Positions 26,701 through 35,891 of a stretch of 64,000 nt of DNA are shown piece by piece. Where the stretch lies: the NCBI GenBank assembly GCA_020091685.1, contig CM034603.1:16950596-17014595 (forward strand). Direction: 5' to 3'. The position numbers were made by a program, and so were the translations under genes. Position 1 is the stretch's first letter; the number at the start of each line of letters is the position of its first letter. The notes below the pieces were generated by a model. It saw only the letters and a program-made list of their open reading frames with translations, made no database searches and was not told where the DNA came from. The DNA comes from Lutjanus erythropterus. Taxonomy: Eukaryota > Chordata > Actinopteri > Lutjaniformes > Lutjanidae.

Positions 26701-28723
26701 ATCTGTTACCCTAATGTTTCTCCCAAAATACATTTGCTTTTGCAAATTAGTGGAATAAAATTTAAGATAAAAAAATGTCAGTTCTCTAAAGATTTACATG
26801 TGTACAGAACACAGTTAATGTGTATACTGTATATGTTTTATTGTGTTTCCTAGGTGACAGTCCAAGCCACCTGTATCACTCTGACAGCTATGAGCGGGGA
26901 CCGCTGTTACGTCACAGTCTACCCTCTTAAATCTCTCCGCCACCGCACCCCAAGAGTCGCCATGATCGTCAGCATCTGCATTTGGATTGGTATGCCCTGC
27001 TCACTTAATGAAAAATACTCATTTCATGTTATTTCCCTCTAAGTAGCATTATTTTTTAATCAATTCATCACTAAATTAATAAATAATTAGGAGGAAATGT
27101 TTATAAGCATGCAGAATTAACACAGTCTTGCACTTGTCCTGCAGGCTCCTTCATCCTGTCCACCCCAATTTTAATGTACCAGCGTATAGAGGAGGGTTAC
27201 TGGTATGGCCCGAGGCAGTACTGCATGGAGAGATTTCCCTCTAAAACACATGAGAGGGCTTTCATCCTCTACCAGTTTATAGCTGCCTACTTGCTGCCTG
27301 TGCTCACTATCTCCTTCTGCTACACTCTGATGGTGAAGCGTGTGGGCCAGCCCACTGTAGAGCCTGTAGACAACAACTATCAGGTACCGACAAGCTTTGC
27401 TTTGCTTTGTTTTGTGCTTAATTACATAACTTAGGTTAAAGATTTAACTGCAAGCCCCGGCAACTAATTGTCAGCTAATTAAAAGTTAAAAAGGTCTTCC
27501 CTTCTCTTCTCTTCTCTACATGGTGGCACTACCTGTCACTTTATAATACTCATTATTTTGCTTTTAATGTTGGCTCTCTTTGAAAATTTTAAAAGCAGCT
27601 GCAGTCAGTTGTTTCATGTGTGTATAACAATGGATCAAATGACTATGTGTAAGGTAAAAGGTGTCTCATATTATTGCAAACCCACAGAGAATTGTCACCC
27701 AGCCCTGCAGTTCCCTTTAGCTTTGTGGAGCTTTTCAAGTTAATTTTTTTTTTAAGATTTTTTGCTTTTACAGCCTGCAGCTTCAGAGTTTGGGTTGACT
27801 CTCGCTACCCTCAAAGGGGTTTTCAGCTCGAGAATATACTTTTCTACGTGGCCCCTAAATGGCCAAAATATCGCAGCTTTGAACAGTAAAACTATGAACT
27901 TTTAATTGTGAACGCAAAAAGACTAACTTTACTTAGCATTGAACCAGTCTCTCTACCTCTGCGTCTGTCTGGCTCATCTGTGCATTGGTCCCACACCTTG
28001 TCTCGAGCCCCTTACTGGTCTTTTGGTCCACTGCAAACAGGAAGTTAGGTTTAGTAATCTATCAGGGTTAGGGGTTAGGAGTTCGGAGGGTTAGGGTTTG
28101 TGCCCACCTGCACTCTGTGTAAATGGGCCTCTTCCTCACTTGGTACTTAGGACCAAAAAAGAAAGAAAAGAAAAGAAAAATCCAAAGAAAAGTAGGATAT
28201 ATAATAATTAGTGCATTAGGGAAACCATTACAATGAAATTAAATAAAACCTGGCGTAGAAGGATGTTCCACCCTGACATTTGCTTTGCTTTCTGTCTGAG
28301 TATATGTTAAGAAAATTTCTCCTGTCATCCTCTCCTCCTCAGGTCAACCTTCTGTCTGAGAGAACTATCAGTATCAGGAGCAAAGTGTCCAAGATGGTGG
28401 TGGTAATCGTCCTGCTCTTTGCCATCTGCTGGGGTCCCATCCAGATCTTCGTTCTCTTCCAGTCTTTCTATCCAAACTACCGACCCAACTACGCCACATA
28501 CAAGATAAAAACGTGGGCCAACTGCATGTCCTACGCCAACTCGTCTGTCAACCCCATAGTTTATGGTTTCATGGGAGCCACTTTCCAAAAGTCATTCAGG
28601 AAAACCTTCCCATTTCTGTTCAAGCATAAGGTCAGAGATAGCAGCATGGCTTCCAGGACTGCCAATGCTGAGATCAAGTTTGTTGCTGCAGAGGAGGGCA
28701 ACAATAACAACCCAATGAATTGA
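10997..28723 (+). CDS. kiss1r: Kisspeptin receptor (GPR54, kiss2r-type), five coding exons, 378 aa
   Basis: The coding sequence is the join of 10997-11252, 16040-16164, 26854-26989, 27145-27383 and 28343-28723 (1137 nt with TGA). Every intron is GT-AG and every phase closes. The product is a class A GPCR of the plasma membrane that binds kisspeptin RFamides and, in this family, couples to Gq in hypothalamic control of reproduction. Visible landmarks: N-glycosylation sequons at N9, N17 and N22; TM1 about 47-70 with GNSLV (N64); TM2 with NLAATD (D92); C119 and C199 as the extracellular disulfide pair; DRC (143-145) in place of DRY; TM5 with P224; TM6 with CWGP (281-284); TM7 with NPIVY (322-326). 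L152 aligns with human L148, a residue mutated in hypogonadism. Length fits fish orthologues (about 378-380). The first in-frame ATG lies after an in-frame TAA at 10934 and has A at -3. The tail lacks the Pro/Arg-rich stretch of mammalian GPR54. Names in use include gpr54, kiss2r and kiss1rb; paralogue assignment is from memory. Confidence 0.97.
12250..12600 (+). repeat. Dispersed repeat, CAGGGTTGCCAGGTCTG type (copy 1)
   Basis: Begins with 'cagggttgccaggtctgtg' and 'tgacaaaaccagccaagtgg', a recognisable fish dispersed repeat. A second, more decayed copy is at about 61.98-62.19 kb, sharing 'tgtgtgacaaaa(c/t)cagccaa(g/a)tggcagat' and, at its far end, 'aaaagtaaccc'. Confidence 0.6.
13201..13269. 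repeat. (AC)n microsatellite in intron 1
   Basis: About 34 uninterrupted AC units, the longest perfect dinucleotide run in the window, so a likely polymorphic marker linked to the receptor gene. Confidence 0.95.
14052..14088. repeat. (GT)n microsatellite in intron 1
   Basis: About 18 GT units. A shorter GT run follows at 14411-14427. Confidence 0.95.
15430..15650. repeat. Dispersed repeat with 'ccaaccaaactgtaacc' core
   Basis: Contains 'aaccatgatgaa...aaaccaagttgttttatgccccaaccaaactgtaaccatagtgttgtcacatcat' in pieces, a pattern I know from a common fish repeat of the type 'cctaaccaagtggttttgttgcctaaacctaacc'. Ends not defined. Confidence 0.4.
16040..16164 (+). CDS. kiss1r: kiss1r coding exon 2 (TM2 to start of TM3)
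   Basis: A 125-nt exon completing codon 86 and ending at codon 127 in phase 0. The acceptor is ctctgtgcag|C and the donor is CAG|gtaaaa. It encodes TM2 with the NLAATD motif, extracellular loop 1 with PLPGW, and the start of TM3 including C119 of the conserved disulfide. The reading frame stays open about 180 nt into intron 2, so the boundary rests on the splice signals and on family similarity to VTVQATC at the start of exon 3. Confidence 0.96.
16479..16502 (+). other. G-run block, potential G-quadruplex
   Basis: Runs of 6, 6 and 10 G separated by single T residues on the coding strand, 315 nt into intron 2. The last run can supply two G-tracts, so the four-tract rule is met. It would form in the nascent RNA as well as the DNA. 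Confidence 0.6.
18650..19000 (-). repeat. LTR-like dispersed repeat fragment (copy 1)
   Basis: Read on the minus strand it has a 'cctcatcagctctgcag' segment, a 'ggtccattcccact' segment and, later, a CATCAATAAATCATC poly(A)-like site. The same order (cctcat/catcagc, TATA-like, CCTG-rich, ATTAAA) recurs on the + strand at about 38.23-38.83 kb. A promoter-then-poly(A) order suits a solo LTR. It is a broken fossil with no internal genes; family not assigned. Confidence 0.3.
22326..22416 (+). repeat. LINE-type 3' tail with (ATT)n
   Basis: The sequence 'tttgtaaagcgtctttgag' followed by 'gcgctatataagtataatgt' and an ATT run is a 3' tail I associate with fish L2-like LINEs and the SINEs that borrow it. 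About 200 bp of unrecognised sequence upstream may belong to it. 5'-truncated; no reverse transcriptase frame. Confidence 0.5.
23340..23650 (+). repeat. Fish dispersed repeats: 'taaaggaatagttcac' and 'gcttagcttag' types
   Basis: Two familiar pieces lie close together: 'agtttaaaggaatagttcactcaaaat' at about 23.35 kb and 'ttgatagcttagctgaacatcacttagcttagtc' at about 23.55 kb, the second similar to the repeat at 29.47 kb. Both are decayed. Confidence 0.45.
23759..23793. repeat. (AC)n followed by poly(A)
   Basis: About eight AC units then an 18-base A run, preceded by AAAC units. Confidence 0.85.
26854..26989 (+). CDS. kiss1r: kiss1r coding exon 3 (TM3 to TM4)
   Basis: A 136-nt exon encoding residues 128-172 plus one base of codon 173. 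Acceptor tttcctag|GTG; donor ATTG|gtatgc. It carries the end of TM3 with SGDRCYV, intracellular loop 2 ([14 protein letters not shown]) and the first part of TM4. DRC instead of DRY/DRW is what I recall for the fish kiss2r type (human GPR54 has DRW), so it supports the assignment and does not suggest decay. Confidence 0.96.
26990..27144 (+). other. kiss1r: kiss1r intron 3 (155 bp) with an in-frame cryptic acceptor
   Basis: Bounded by gtatgc and cctgcag. A second AG at 27113-27114 (gcatgcag) would make exon 4 start at 27115, adding 30 nt in frame with no stop. Full retention stops at 27040-27042. The cryptic site has a poor pyrimidine tract, so the annotated acceptor should dominate. Confidence 0.8.
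27145..27383 (+). CDS. kiss1r: kiss1r coding exon 4 (end of TM4, ECL2, TM5, ICL3)
   Basis: A 239-nt exon covering residues 173-252. Acceptor cttgtcctgcag|GC; donor TATCAG|gtaccg. It encodes the end of TM4, extracellular loop 2 with C199, TM5 (about 212-237) with P224, and the first half of intracellular loop 3. Reading on into intron 4 meets a stop at 27432-27434, so intron 4 retention would give a receptor lacking TM6 and TM7. Confidence 0.96.
27384..28342 (+). other. kiss1r: kiss1r intron 4 (959 bp)
   Basis: Bounded by gtaccg and ctcctcag. AT-rich with no repeat that I recognise apart from short purine and CTTCT runs. The last 63 nt before exon 5 are open in the receptor frame but I see no acceptor that would use them cleanly. 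Confidence 0.8.
28343..28723 (+). CDS. kiss1r: kiss1r coding exon 5 (TM6, TM7, C-terminal tail)
   Basis: A 381-nt terminal exon in phase 0 with acceptor ctcctcctcag|GTC. It encodes residues 253-378: a basic third-loop segment (RSKVSK), TM6 with CWGP, TM7 with NSSVNPIVY, a helix-8-like stretch (FQKSFRKTF) and a short tail ending in an Asn run (372-375) before TGA. The tail is about 48 residues after NPIVY, shorter than the mammalian tail. Confidence 0.97.
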   Translation, partial: VNLLSERTISIRSKVSKMVVVIVLLFAICWGPIQIFVLFQSFYPNYRPNYATYKIKTWANCMSYANSSVNPIVYGFMGATFQKSFRKTFPFLFKHKVRDSSMASRTANAEIKFVAAEEGNNNNPMN

Positions 28724-29467
28724 ACATTGTTGTTTGCATCCAGTGCAATTGCTGCAAGAAGAAAATTTAAATAATGAACATTTTCCCGCCCTGGGTTCAT
28801 TGTGTGAAAGTCTTATTAGAGCAGCTGGCTGATTTCAAAAGAACAGACTCTGTCTCTTTGGCAGACATATTTATAATGTTAATGAATACAACTAATTAAC
28901 AAATTGATGTGGGGAAACACAGGCTCATAATACGGATGGACACTAACAGTGTTTGGCACAGTATGTTACCTGTTCTACTGCCAAGGCCAGGCAGTGTTGG
29001 CACATAACGTCACCTCTCAAGCTGCCAGACACCCCAGCCAAATAACAGAGGACAGTCATACACATCTGATGATGAAAGCTGCAGGCAGGAGTCCTAATCC
29101 CTGAAAGATCATGGTTGGCAGGGTCTTCAGCATTTGCACAGCTGATGATATTATGTATTCTAAACACATGAGAAGATGTTATTTTGGAAATGACTGAAGG
29201 CTGAATGTGCATTTTTGATGGACAGTTGATACTCTAGAATAGATGCTTAGGGACATGTTTTTTTCATGTGGTTGTATGTGGTTGACATATGTTGCAATCA
29301 TCCAAGAGAATAATTCATCAACAGACGTTCTGTATCTGTTGTGCTGGGAAACAGCAAACACTTTTACATGTTGACATTTTGGATTGGATTATGCGATTTG
29401 GCTTTCTTGCTGAGAGTTATGTGAGAAGACTGTGACCACTCTCATATCTGAATGCTATAAAATGAAG

Positions 29468-29690
29468 CTGGAGCCAAGAGGTGATTAGCTTAGCTTAGCA
29501 TAAAGAGTGAAAGCCAGGGAAAAAAAAAAACATCTGGCCCTGTCCAAACATTAAAAAAATATGCCTACCAAGCAGATATGCCTAACAGATAGCATCATAC
29601 AATGTGTGATTAGCTAGTTTCAGAGGTATTAGTAGGCATATTTTCTATCTTTGGACACAGCCAAACTAGCTAACTGACCCTTGGCTAAGC
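29468..29690. repeat. Fold-back dispersed repeat of the 'gattagcttagcttagcataaag' type
   Basis: Begins 'gaagctggagccaagaggtg' and 'attagcttagcttagcataa', a very common percomorph repeat. It contains inverted arms: CTGTCCAAA...ATATGCCTAC (29540-29568) and GTAGGCATAT...TTTGGACACAG (29632-29660), so the element folds back on itself. Lies in the probable 3'UTR of the receptor. No coding capacity. Confidence 0.65.
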
Positions 29691-30482
29691 CCCTCCTGCA
29701 AACAGCAACTGTCTTACCATAGATTAGCAACTGTAACTATGGCGCCACAAGCCTGTCAAACTTTTCATTTCTCTACACGTTGAAGCGGGGTGCATGGGGC
29801 TCTGAGAAGAGCGATACTCTGTGTTTCATGAGTGTGGATGGTGGCATTTTTTATAGTTTTTAAAAAACATAAAACACAAGAACACCCACGTGAGGACTGG
29901 ATTAAACATTGTCTTTATCTGCTTTAATGTAAGCATCAAACGTTAGCATGTGCGGCTAACTAGCACTAGCTTACGAGCTGCTTATTAGCAGCTTGCTAGC
30001 TGGCAGCCAAACTTGTGTTATCTACCACTGCAATTGCCAAACTAATGGCTTATTCCCAGCGATCACATTGGGATTAGTTAAAGTGGGCCGACATGATGCA
30101 TCTCTCTGGCTCACTCTGTTAGCCGGGTTAGTTTAGTCAGTCACATACTGGCATTTTGCCAGAAGGCCTCTTTCAACTTGTGGTTAATGTTGTGAAACAG
30201 GCAAAGTTTAGGCAGGTTTAGGAACAAAAACAACTTGTGTAGGTTTATGTTGACAGCTTGTTTGCACTTCATGCTTGAGCAGTGTGTGACGGCACTATCG
30301 CCAAACTGCTGCAGCTTGCACATGCTGTGGTGTCCACACAGGCTGTGTTTTTGCTGCAAGGTGGCTGCTGAAAGCCCTATCTGTCTGTATAGAGTTTGCA
30401 GATGAGTTTGAAGAGATGAAAATAGCTGTTGAAGGCAAGTGGTGATGTGTGGATGTGGACACTACCTGTCAATATGATGCTG

Positions 30483-30488
30483 AATAAA
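30483..30488 (+). terminator. Candidate poly(A) signal for kiss1r
   Basis: AATAAA about 1.76 kb after the receptor stop codon, followed 25-35 nt later by a GT-rich stretch (ggtgtgtctag). It is the first canonical AATAAA I found downstream of the stop; ATTAAA variants occur earlier at about 29.55 and 29.90 kb. A 3'UTR this long would include the fold-back repeat at 29.5 kb. Confidence 0.35.
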
Positions 30489-30747
30489 AAAGTAATGCCA
30501 CACACTGCTCAAGCATCTGGTGTGTCTAGTACTGTACACGTCAGTTTGAGTCACTAAAGTGTCCTTATCTGATGAGCTGAGAATGAGGCCATGCTGTTCT
30601 CCTTTATTCTAAATTCAGCTCTGACTCCAGCTTTCTACATGTGCTGCGTATGTCTTATTGAGGCCATTGTAATTATGGGTTTGTAAATAGTGTTTGCATT
30701 ACATTACAAGTCATGATAAAGACTGGGAGTTTTCTCACACTAACACT

Positions 30748-31245
30748 TAAAGGGACAGTTCAGATTAAAATCAAAAATGCACAAAAAACCCAATAGCGAT
30801 GTCTCTGCAGAAATCACGACTCTGTAACTCAAGATAATCCAGGGATCTTGTTGTGAGCAGAATAAAATATGCATCTACTCATGGCCGAGAGGTTACAGCT
30901 CAGGCGAGGAGGACGCCATTCATGTTTACATCCTGTGCTGCCAAGAGCACAAGCCTTACACCCAAGAGTAGGCGAATGTTTTTTTCTGCACTGTGACACA
31001 GTTGCCAGGAGTAGCTTGGTAGTAACAAAATATTTCCTACATGAAACTGCTCACAACAAGGTCTGTGGATTATCTAGAGTCACCTAGTCATGAGTTCTGG
31101 AAAGATACATGTTGAGTTTTGGCATTTTGAGAACCACAGGCTCAAAGTCCCATCTATTTTGATTATATGTAAGAGAAGGCAGACATCTCTATGGCTGATA
31201 CCTCCCAAACTTGGATTCTCACACCAAAACTATCTAGATTAATAA
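30748..31245 (+). repeat. Dispersed repeat, TTAAAGGGACAGTTCA type (copy 2)
   Basis: Starts CTTAAAGGGACAGTTCAG with 'aaaatcaaaaatgcac', and holds the recognisable 'caagataatcca', 'gcatctactcatggccgag', 'gtttacatcctgtgctgcc' and 'ctcacaccaaaactatctag' blocks. Parts are inverted relative to the copy at 8.8 kb, as expected from a palindromic element. The 72-codon frame at 30.87 kb lies inside it and is not a gene. Confidence 0.65.
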
Positions 31246-31949
31246 ATAGTGCTATAATTTTACTCTGTAATCGTATAACTCTAATTAATCTTTAACATGG
31301 TTTGTAAGCATTTGCATGGTGGCTGCTTTCTAAGTCATGTTTTTGTCCCTATTATTATGAAGCTAAATTAGCTAAAATACCTCTCGGGTTTCATAGTTTA
31401 TATAATGGAGATAGAGCTAGGATGTTTAACCAACTGTGAAACAGTGAGCTCAGGATAACACGGGGTTAAAGTTATGCTTTTTGGTTTGGTGAGAATCCAA
31501 CAAAACAAAGCAAGCAGCCAGTTGAATGGGAGTTTCTCTGCTGCCAAATGTGATGAGTGGGAGCTGGCTGAAGCAGGGGTTATGACCGGCGAAGAATAGA
31601 CAGTGTTTACATTTCTTTTGTGTTCCACACACAAACATTCACACTTTTCTCTATACATGCACGCTGTATAAACATGCATACACATACACAGCCAGGCACG
31701 CACACTTTCCCCCACTATATCCAGGCGTTGTTTATTGGAAAACCAGTTGTGACACCTTTGACAAATACCCTTGTATGGTCTTGTCAGATGACTAAGTTCT
31801 AAATGGTGGGGGTGACCTGTGTGGCCTGTGCCCTGCATTTTGAGGGAGAGAGCAGCTGTCTGCAGATGAAAATACAGCCTTTCATTGTTGATAAATCAAA
31901 GCCTCCGCCAGCTCTCCACTTTCTAGATGCAGTTTCTTTTCTATTCATC
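31246..31949. other. Noncoding DNA, no feature recognised
   Basis: Two overlapping minus-strand frames (to 146 codons) cover 31.40-31.84 kb, but they lack any recognisable domain and no splice-bounded segment stands out. Confidence 0.35.
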
Positions 31950-32156
31950 CCACACAGTGACGTTCAAAATCAGAACTCCAATTATGGTCCATAGAAAGCC
32001 TGTTAATGCAGTTCTCATTTGAATTGTAGATATTGCACTACTTGCTTGTCTTCAGGGTTCCATTTGAATAACATTTATGTGTCTTGAAAGGAAAACTAAC
32101 TGGGTGGCCACAATTACTCACAAGTAGGTGACAGAAAGCAGCTCAACATTCATTAA
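31950..32156 (+). repeat. Inverted repeat pair, left arm
   Basis: This stretch is the near reverse complement of about 33411-33612. Shared blocks include TCTCATTTGAATTGTAGATA, GTCTTCAGGG, TGTCTTGAAAGGAAAAC and GTGACAGAAA/GTAACAGAAA, all in the same order and spacing. Identity by eye is roughly 75-80 percent over about 200 bp. Confidence 0.75.
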
Positions 32157-33410
32157 AGGTTGAGTGCTATTATAACCTAATACACTTTTTATCAACGTCA
32201 GCCCCTCTGTGTGCACTAAAAAAACACAGGAGGGGCAGATGAGGGAAGCAAAACTGTCTTTAAACTGCCATCTATTTTGGGAACATTTGTGGTTAATCGT
32301 GTTATTTGTGTTTATTCATCCCAAACAAGTGATAAACTAATGAGCAAAATGCTAACAGCTAGTGAGCACCAGCCTGCAGGCAGCAGCTGTGTGTGTGTGT
32401 TTGTGTGTATGTGCGTGAGCCTCTGACAGCATTCACCAGAGAAGACTGTTCTTTCTGTTTGGTCTGGGTCTCCGTGGGTCACTGCTGCAGACAGATTGAG
32501 AAGCAGGAGTTCAGATAAATCCACTTTTTAATCTGCAAAGTTAGAAATATAAACTGTAGGCTCTCGTCCTGCAAGTATTCCTGATCAGGTATTCAACCTG
32601 TTCTAAACCAGATGATGGAGAGTACAGCCGCCTGGACAGGACAGATTTGTGACAGAAAAAAAATGTCTAAAAAGAAAGTTTTTGTAAGCTCTTACAATTT
32701 AGTGACAATCTTGGCCGCTGAAAAGAAGTTTAAAATGACTATAAGATACCTGTCACCTGTGCCAGGACAGTGTGCTTCATATCATCCTCAGAATCTATAT
32801 TATTCTATTTTAATCCATCTGCCATGACATGCCCACCCCCGACTCCCTGTCCTGAATTTAAGACATTCTTGTCTAGTCTGGAATTTTTTCACCGTTTTAT
32901 CTTGCCATTAGACCAACTTGTTGTACAGGAACCCACTGTTAAATAAACCAAATACTGCTCTCTCATTTACCTTGCAGAACAGAGGAGATGCTGGTCTATC
33001 GCTGCCCTGTTAGGTTAGTTTATTGAGACATTATATGACTTTGATGAATCCAAATGAACGAAAGGAGTCTGGCTGCTTTGGCAAGAGCAATAACTGACTT
33101 ACATAACAATGGTTTCCTGCTAGAAAAGGCTGTTTGACGGTAAAATAGTGGAAAATATTCTGAATATAGCATACGCTGAAACGGATTGATTGTTTTAGGT
33201 AGCTAAAATAAGTTTGCTGCCGACCCCGTCCACAGCACCACGTTGCTTAGCTTCCTACACAAATACTGCTACAAAACTGGCAGCGTGCCGACCACCATCT
33301 AATGTAGACGCCACTTCCAGAAAATCTGTACTATCCTTTTAATATGCACAAAGCTGGCCACAGCTAATGGATTGTCCACTTATGTTTGCAAAATGTGACC
33401 AAATGTTGTC

Positions 33411-33612
33411 CTTATTAATGAACCCTTGATCCCATTTCTGTTACCTATTTATGACTAATTATGGCTGCCTGGACGGTTTTCCTTTCAAGACACTTTGATG
33501 TAATTCAAATGAAGCCCTGAAGACGGCAAGTACCACAATATCTACAATTCAAATGAGAATTGCATCAGCAGGTTTTTCATGGGCCATAGCTGGAATTCTA
33601 ATGCTGAATGTC
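33411..33612 (-). repeat. Inverted repeat pair, right arm
   Basis: Reverse-complement partner of 31950-32156. The 1.25 kb between the arms shows no open transposase frame. Either two copies of one dispersed repeat in opposite orientation, or the arms of a single fold-back element; flanks show no obvious target duplication. Confidence 0.75.
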
Positions 33613-35517
33613 TCTTTAAGATATAGCCTGTTTAGCAGTAGATTATAAATAATATGTTCCCTTGAATATAGTTTTAGCACAGCATATACCTTGTATCCAC
33701 ACAAATTAACAGGGTTGTACTGCAAAAATCAGCTTGACTTTCACGTCATTTAATGGTTTTGAGTAGCTCTATTTTAGCTGGAAGTGATTAGACCCCGAGC
33801 CATGATTATAGATAATTATGATTCATAAAAGACAGCCACCAAAAAGAAATGTCAGTCAGTTTCATTAGCAAATTTAGTGTGGAATACGTGACATGGTTAA
33901 AGGGGTTTATCTCCGAGTGCTACTGAAAAATGTGTCTTAACATCATTAATTTAATGCTAATGACAGCTTATTGCTTTTTAATGAATGCTGCATTTCTTCC
34001 TGTACATCCTCTGGGACCAAGGTCATCAGTAATATGTGTGTTTTCTGCTTTACATGAAGTATTGTAGTATGTATCTATGGCTTTTTCTGAGATTGTGATT
34101 ACATGTCTGTTCTGGTTGTTCAAAAGTTTCTTTAGTTAAGCTTCAATCTTAAACAAATTAACAAAGTGATGATTAAATGTTTGGGTAAAGCCATTTCAAA
34201 TCAAGAAGGTCGTTGAAGGGAAAAAATGACTTGACCAGCAGAGATGACTTGATAATTTCTCAGGGTTATGTGAAATCATGTCTGCAGTAAGATTACTTTC
34301 AATTTTTGAACAGAGGGAATAATGGAAATATTTAAATTATGACTTATTTTGTTGGTGTCAATCATGCATTGTCCTGCAAGTAGAGATTTAGCTCTTGCTG
34401 AGTCCTGTATAATTTCATATAGCTGAACTGATGCTTGACATGTGCACTGGGAATCATCTGGAAACGTGTTTCTGTTTTGTCTGCCATTAAACAAAAAGAC
34501 AAGGACATGTGTACTTACTGGTTGATTTTCTGAGTAAATAATAGTATACTTAGTATATCAAAACTATTGTCTGCAATACAATTGGGGTGCCAGTACAAGA
34601 GAACTAAATATGCCCTTTCACATTGGCATTTATGCTTGTATTGATTATTAGTAATAGGACCTTACTGATGAGAATCTTAATAATACACGCTGTTTAAAAA
34701 AGCTAAATGTAGCTTATTTTGGTAACATTTGTATGAGGACATACAGGCAACTTTAGAATAAAATGTATCAGTGTAAGTAGTAGCTTCTTTTATTGTTGTA
34801 TAATATTAGAAAACCACAGAATCATTTGGGTAAAATAAACAGTCATCATACACAACAGAGTAATGTACCCTGACATTATGCTCTGCTGAAAGAGAAGTGA
34901 CAATTTAACTGAAGCAGAGTGGATTTTTAGCAGGTGGGAGGTGAGGAGGGCGATGTCTGTTGGTTGGTCTGTTTGTCTGTCCACTACTTAAGCCTAGATT
35001 ATACCCTCCAGCAGACATGGACACGGACAGCTGCAGACACCACAGATGCAAAGTAGTCTTGTTTATACTTCTTTCTAGAGGAGTTTCTACTACACCGTGA
35101 GGTTGATATCATCATCACTTTATTATGAAGTATCTCAACAGCTATTGCCATGAAATTAGGTTCAGACATTACTCATCCCCACAGGATGAATTGTAGGAGG
35201 AATCCCAGTTGTGGTCCACTATGATACACTATATGGGCTAAGGCAATCATGTTTATGTTTCTGACATCATGTTGTATGTCTGTCTGGATATTATTAGGAT
35301 GATGTGCAGTCTGAACGAGGCATTAGTGTTGTTATAGCAACGAGGTACAACCAAATCACATCACAAGAAGAAACAATACTGTAAGAGAGGTGATTTAAAA
35401 AGATGGAAGACACTAAGTGCACAACCTATGACAAGTGTAGTGGAGGTGGAATCAGTGCTGTTCTTAAAAGCAAAATACTCCTAATGTTCTTGTCAGTTTA
35501 GTGGCATTTTACCAATC
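33613..35517. other. Noncoding DNA, TAAT-rich block near 33.75-34.0 kb
   Basis: No gene or repeat recognised. The segment around 33.78-33.98 kb is unusually rich in ATTA/TAAT cores (for example 'catcattaatttaatgctaatg') and reads like vertebrate conserved noncoding sequence; this is a judgement from texture only. Confidence 0.3.
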
Positions 35518-35530
35518 AACGTGTTATCAC

Positions 35531-35878
35531 GGGCGGCACGGTGGTGCAGTGGTTAGCACTGCCGCCTCACAGCAAGAAGGTCCTGAGTTCGATCCCCCTG
35601 CCTTTCTGTGCAGAGTTTGCATCTCCCCATGTCTGCGTGGGTTCTCTCCGGGTTCTCCGGCTTCCTCCCACAGTCCAAAGACATGCGTGCTATGTTAATT
35701 GGTGACTCTAAATTGCCCATAGGTGTGAATGTGAGTAGATGTCTGTCTATGTTTCAGCCCTGCAATGAACTGGCGACTTGTCCAGGGTGAACCCCACCTC
35801 TTGCCCAATGTCAGCTGGGATAGGCTCCAGCAGCCCGCGACCCTTACGGAATAAGCGGTTACAGAAAATGAATGAATG
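35531..35878 (+). mobile_element. tRNA-headed fish SINE with 13-bp target duplication
   Basis: A full-length SINE. The head begins GGGCGGCACGGTGGTGCAGT and holds a pol III A box (TGGTGCAGTGG, 35542-35552) and B box (GAGTTCGATCC, 35585-35595). The body contains 'ctccggcttcctcccacag' and 'gactctaaattgccc', the 3' part 'gctgggataggctccagc', and the tail ends in AATG repeats typical of L2-type mobilisation. It is flanked by a perfect 13-bp direct repeat AACGTGTTATCAC (35518-35530 and 35879-35891). The intact duplication points to a fairly recent insertion. Reading frames across it are not genes. Confidence 0.93.
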
Positions 35879-35891
35879 AACGTGTTATCAC

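Larger units (their letters stand above)
16165..26853 (+). other. kiss1r: kiss1r intron 2 (10.7 kb)
   Basis: Bounded by gtaaaa and tttcctag. Holds a G-run block at 16479-16502, an LTR-like repeat at about 18.65-19.00 kb, a LINE-type 3' tail with (ATT)n at 22.33-22.42 kb, a 'taaaggaatagttcac' repeat at about 23.35-23.65 kb and an (AC)n(A)n tract at 23759-23793. TAAT-rich stretches near 21.1-21.3 and 25.1-25.5 kb could be regulatory. I found no nested gene. Confidence 0.85.

Noticed and set aside
28325-28800. Minus-strand frames opposite exon 5
   Set aside because: Shadows of the conserved TM6/TM7 coding sequence.
35531-35600. Possible tRNA gene (A and B boxes)
   Set aside because: The boxes belong to the SINE head; the cloverleaf is not preserved and the body and tail continue as a SINE.
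35501-35790. Open frames of 60-65 codons
   Set aside because: They lie in the tRNA-headed SINE, which is a noncoding pol III element.
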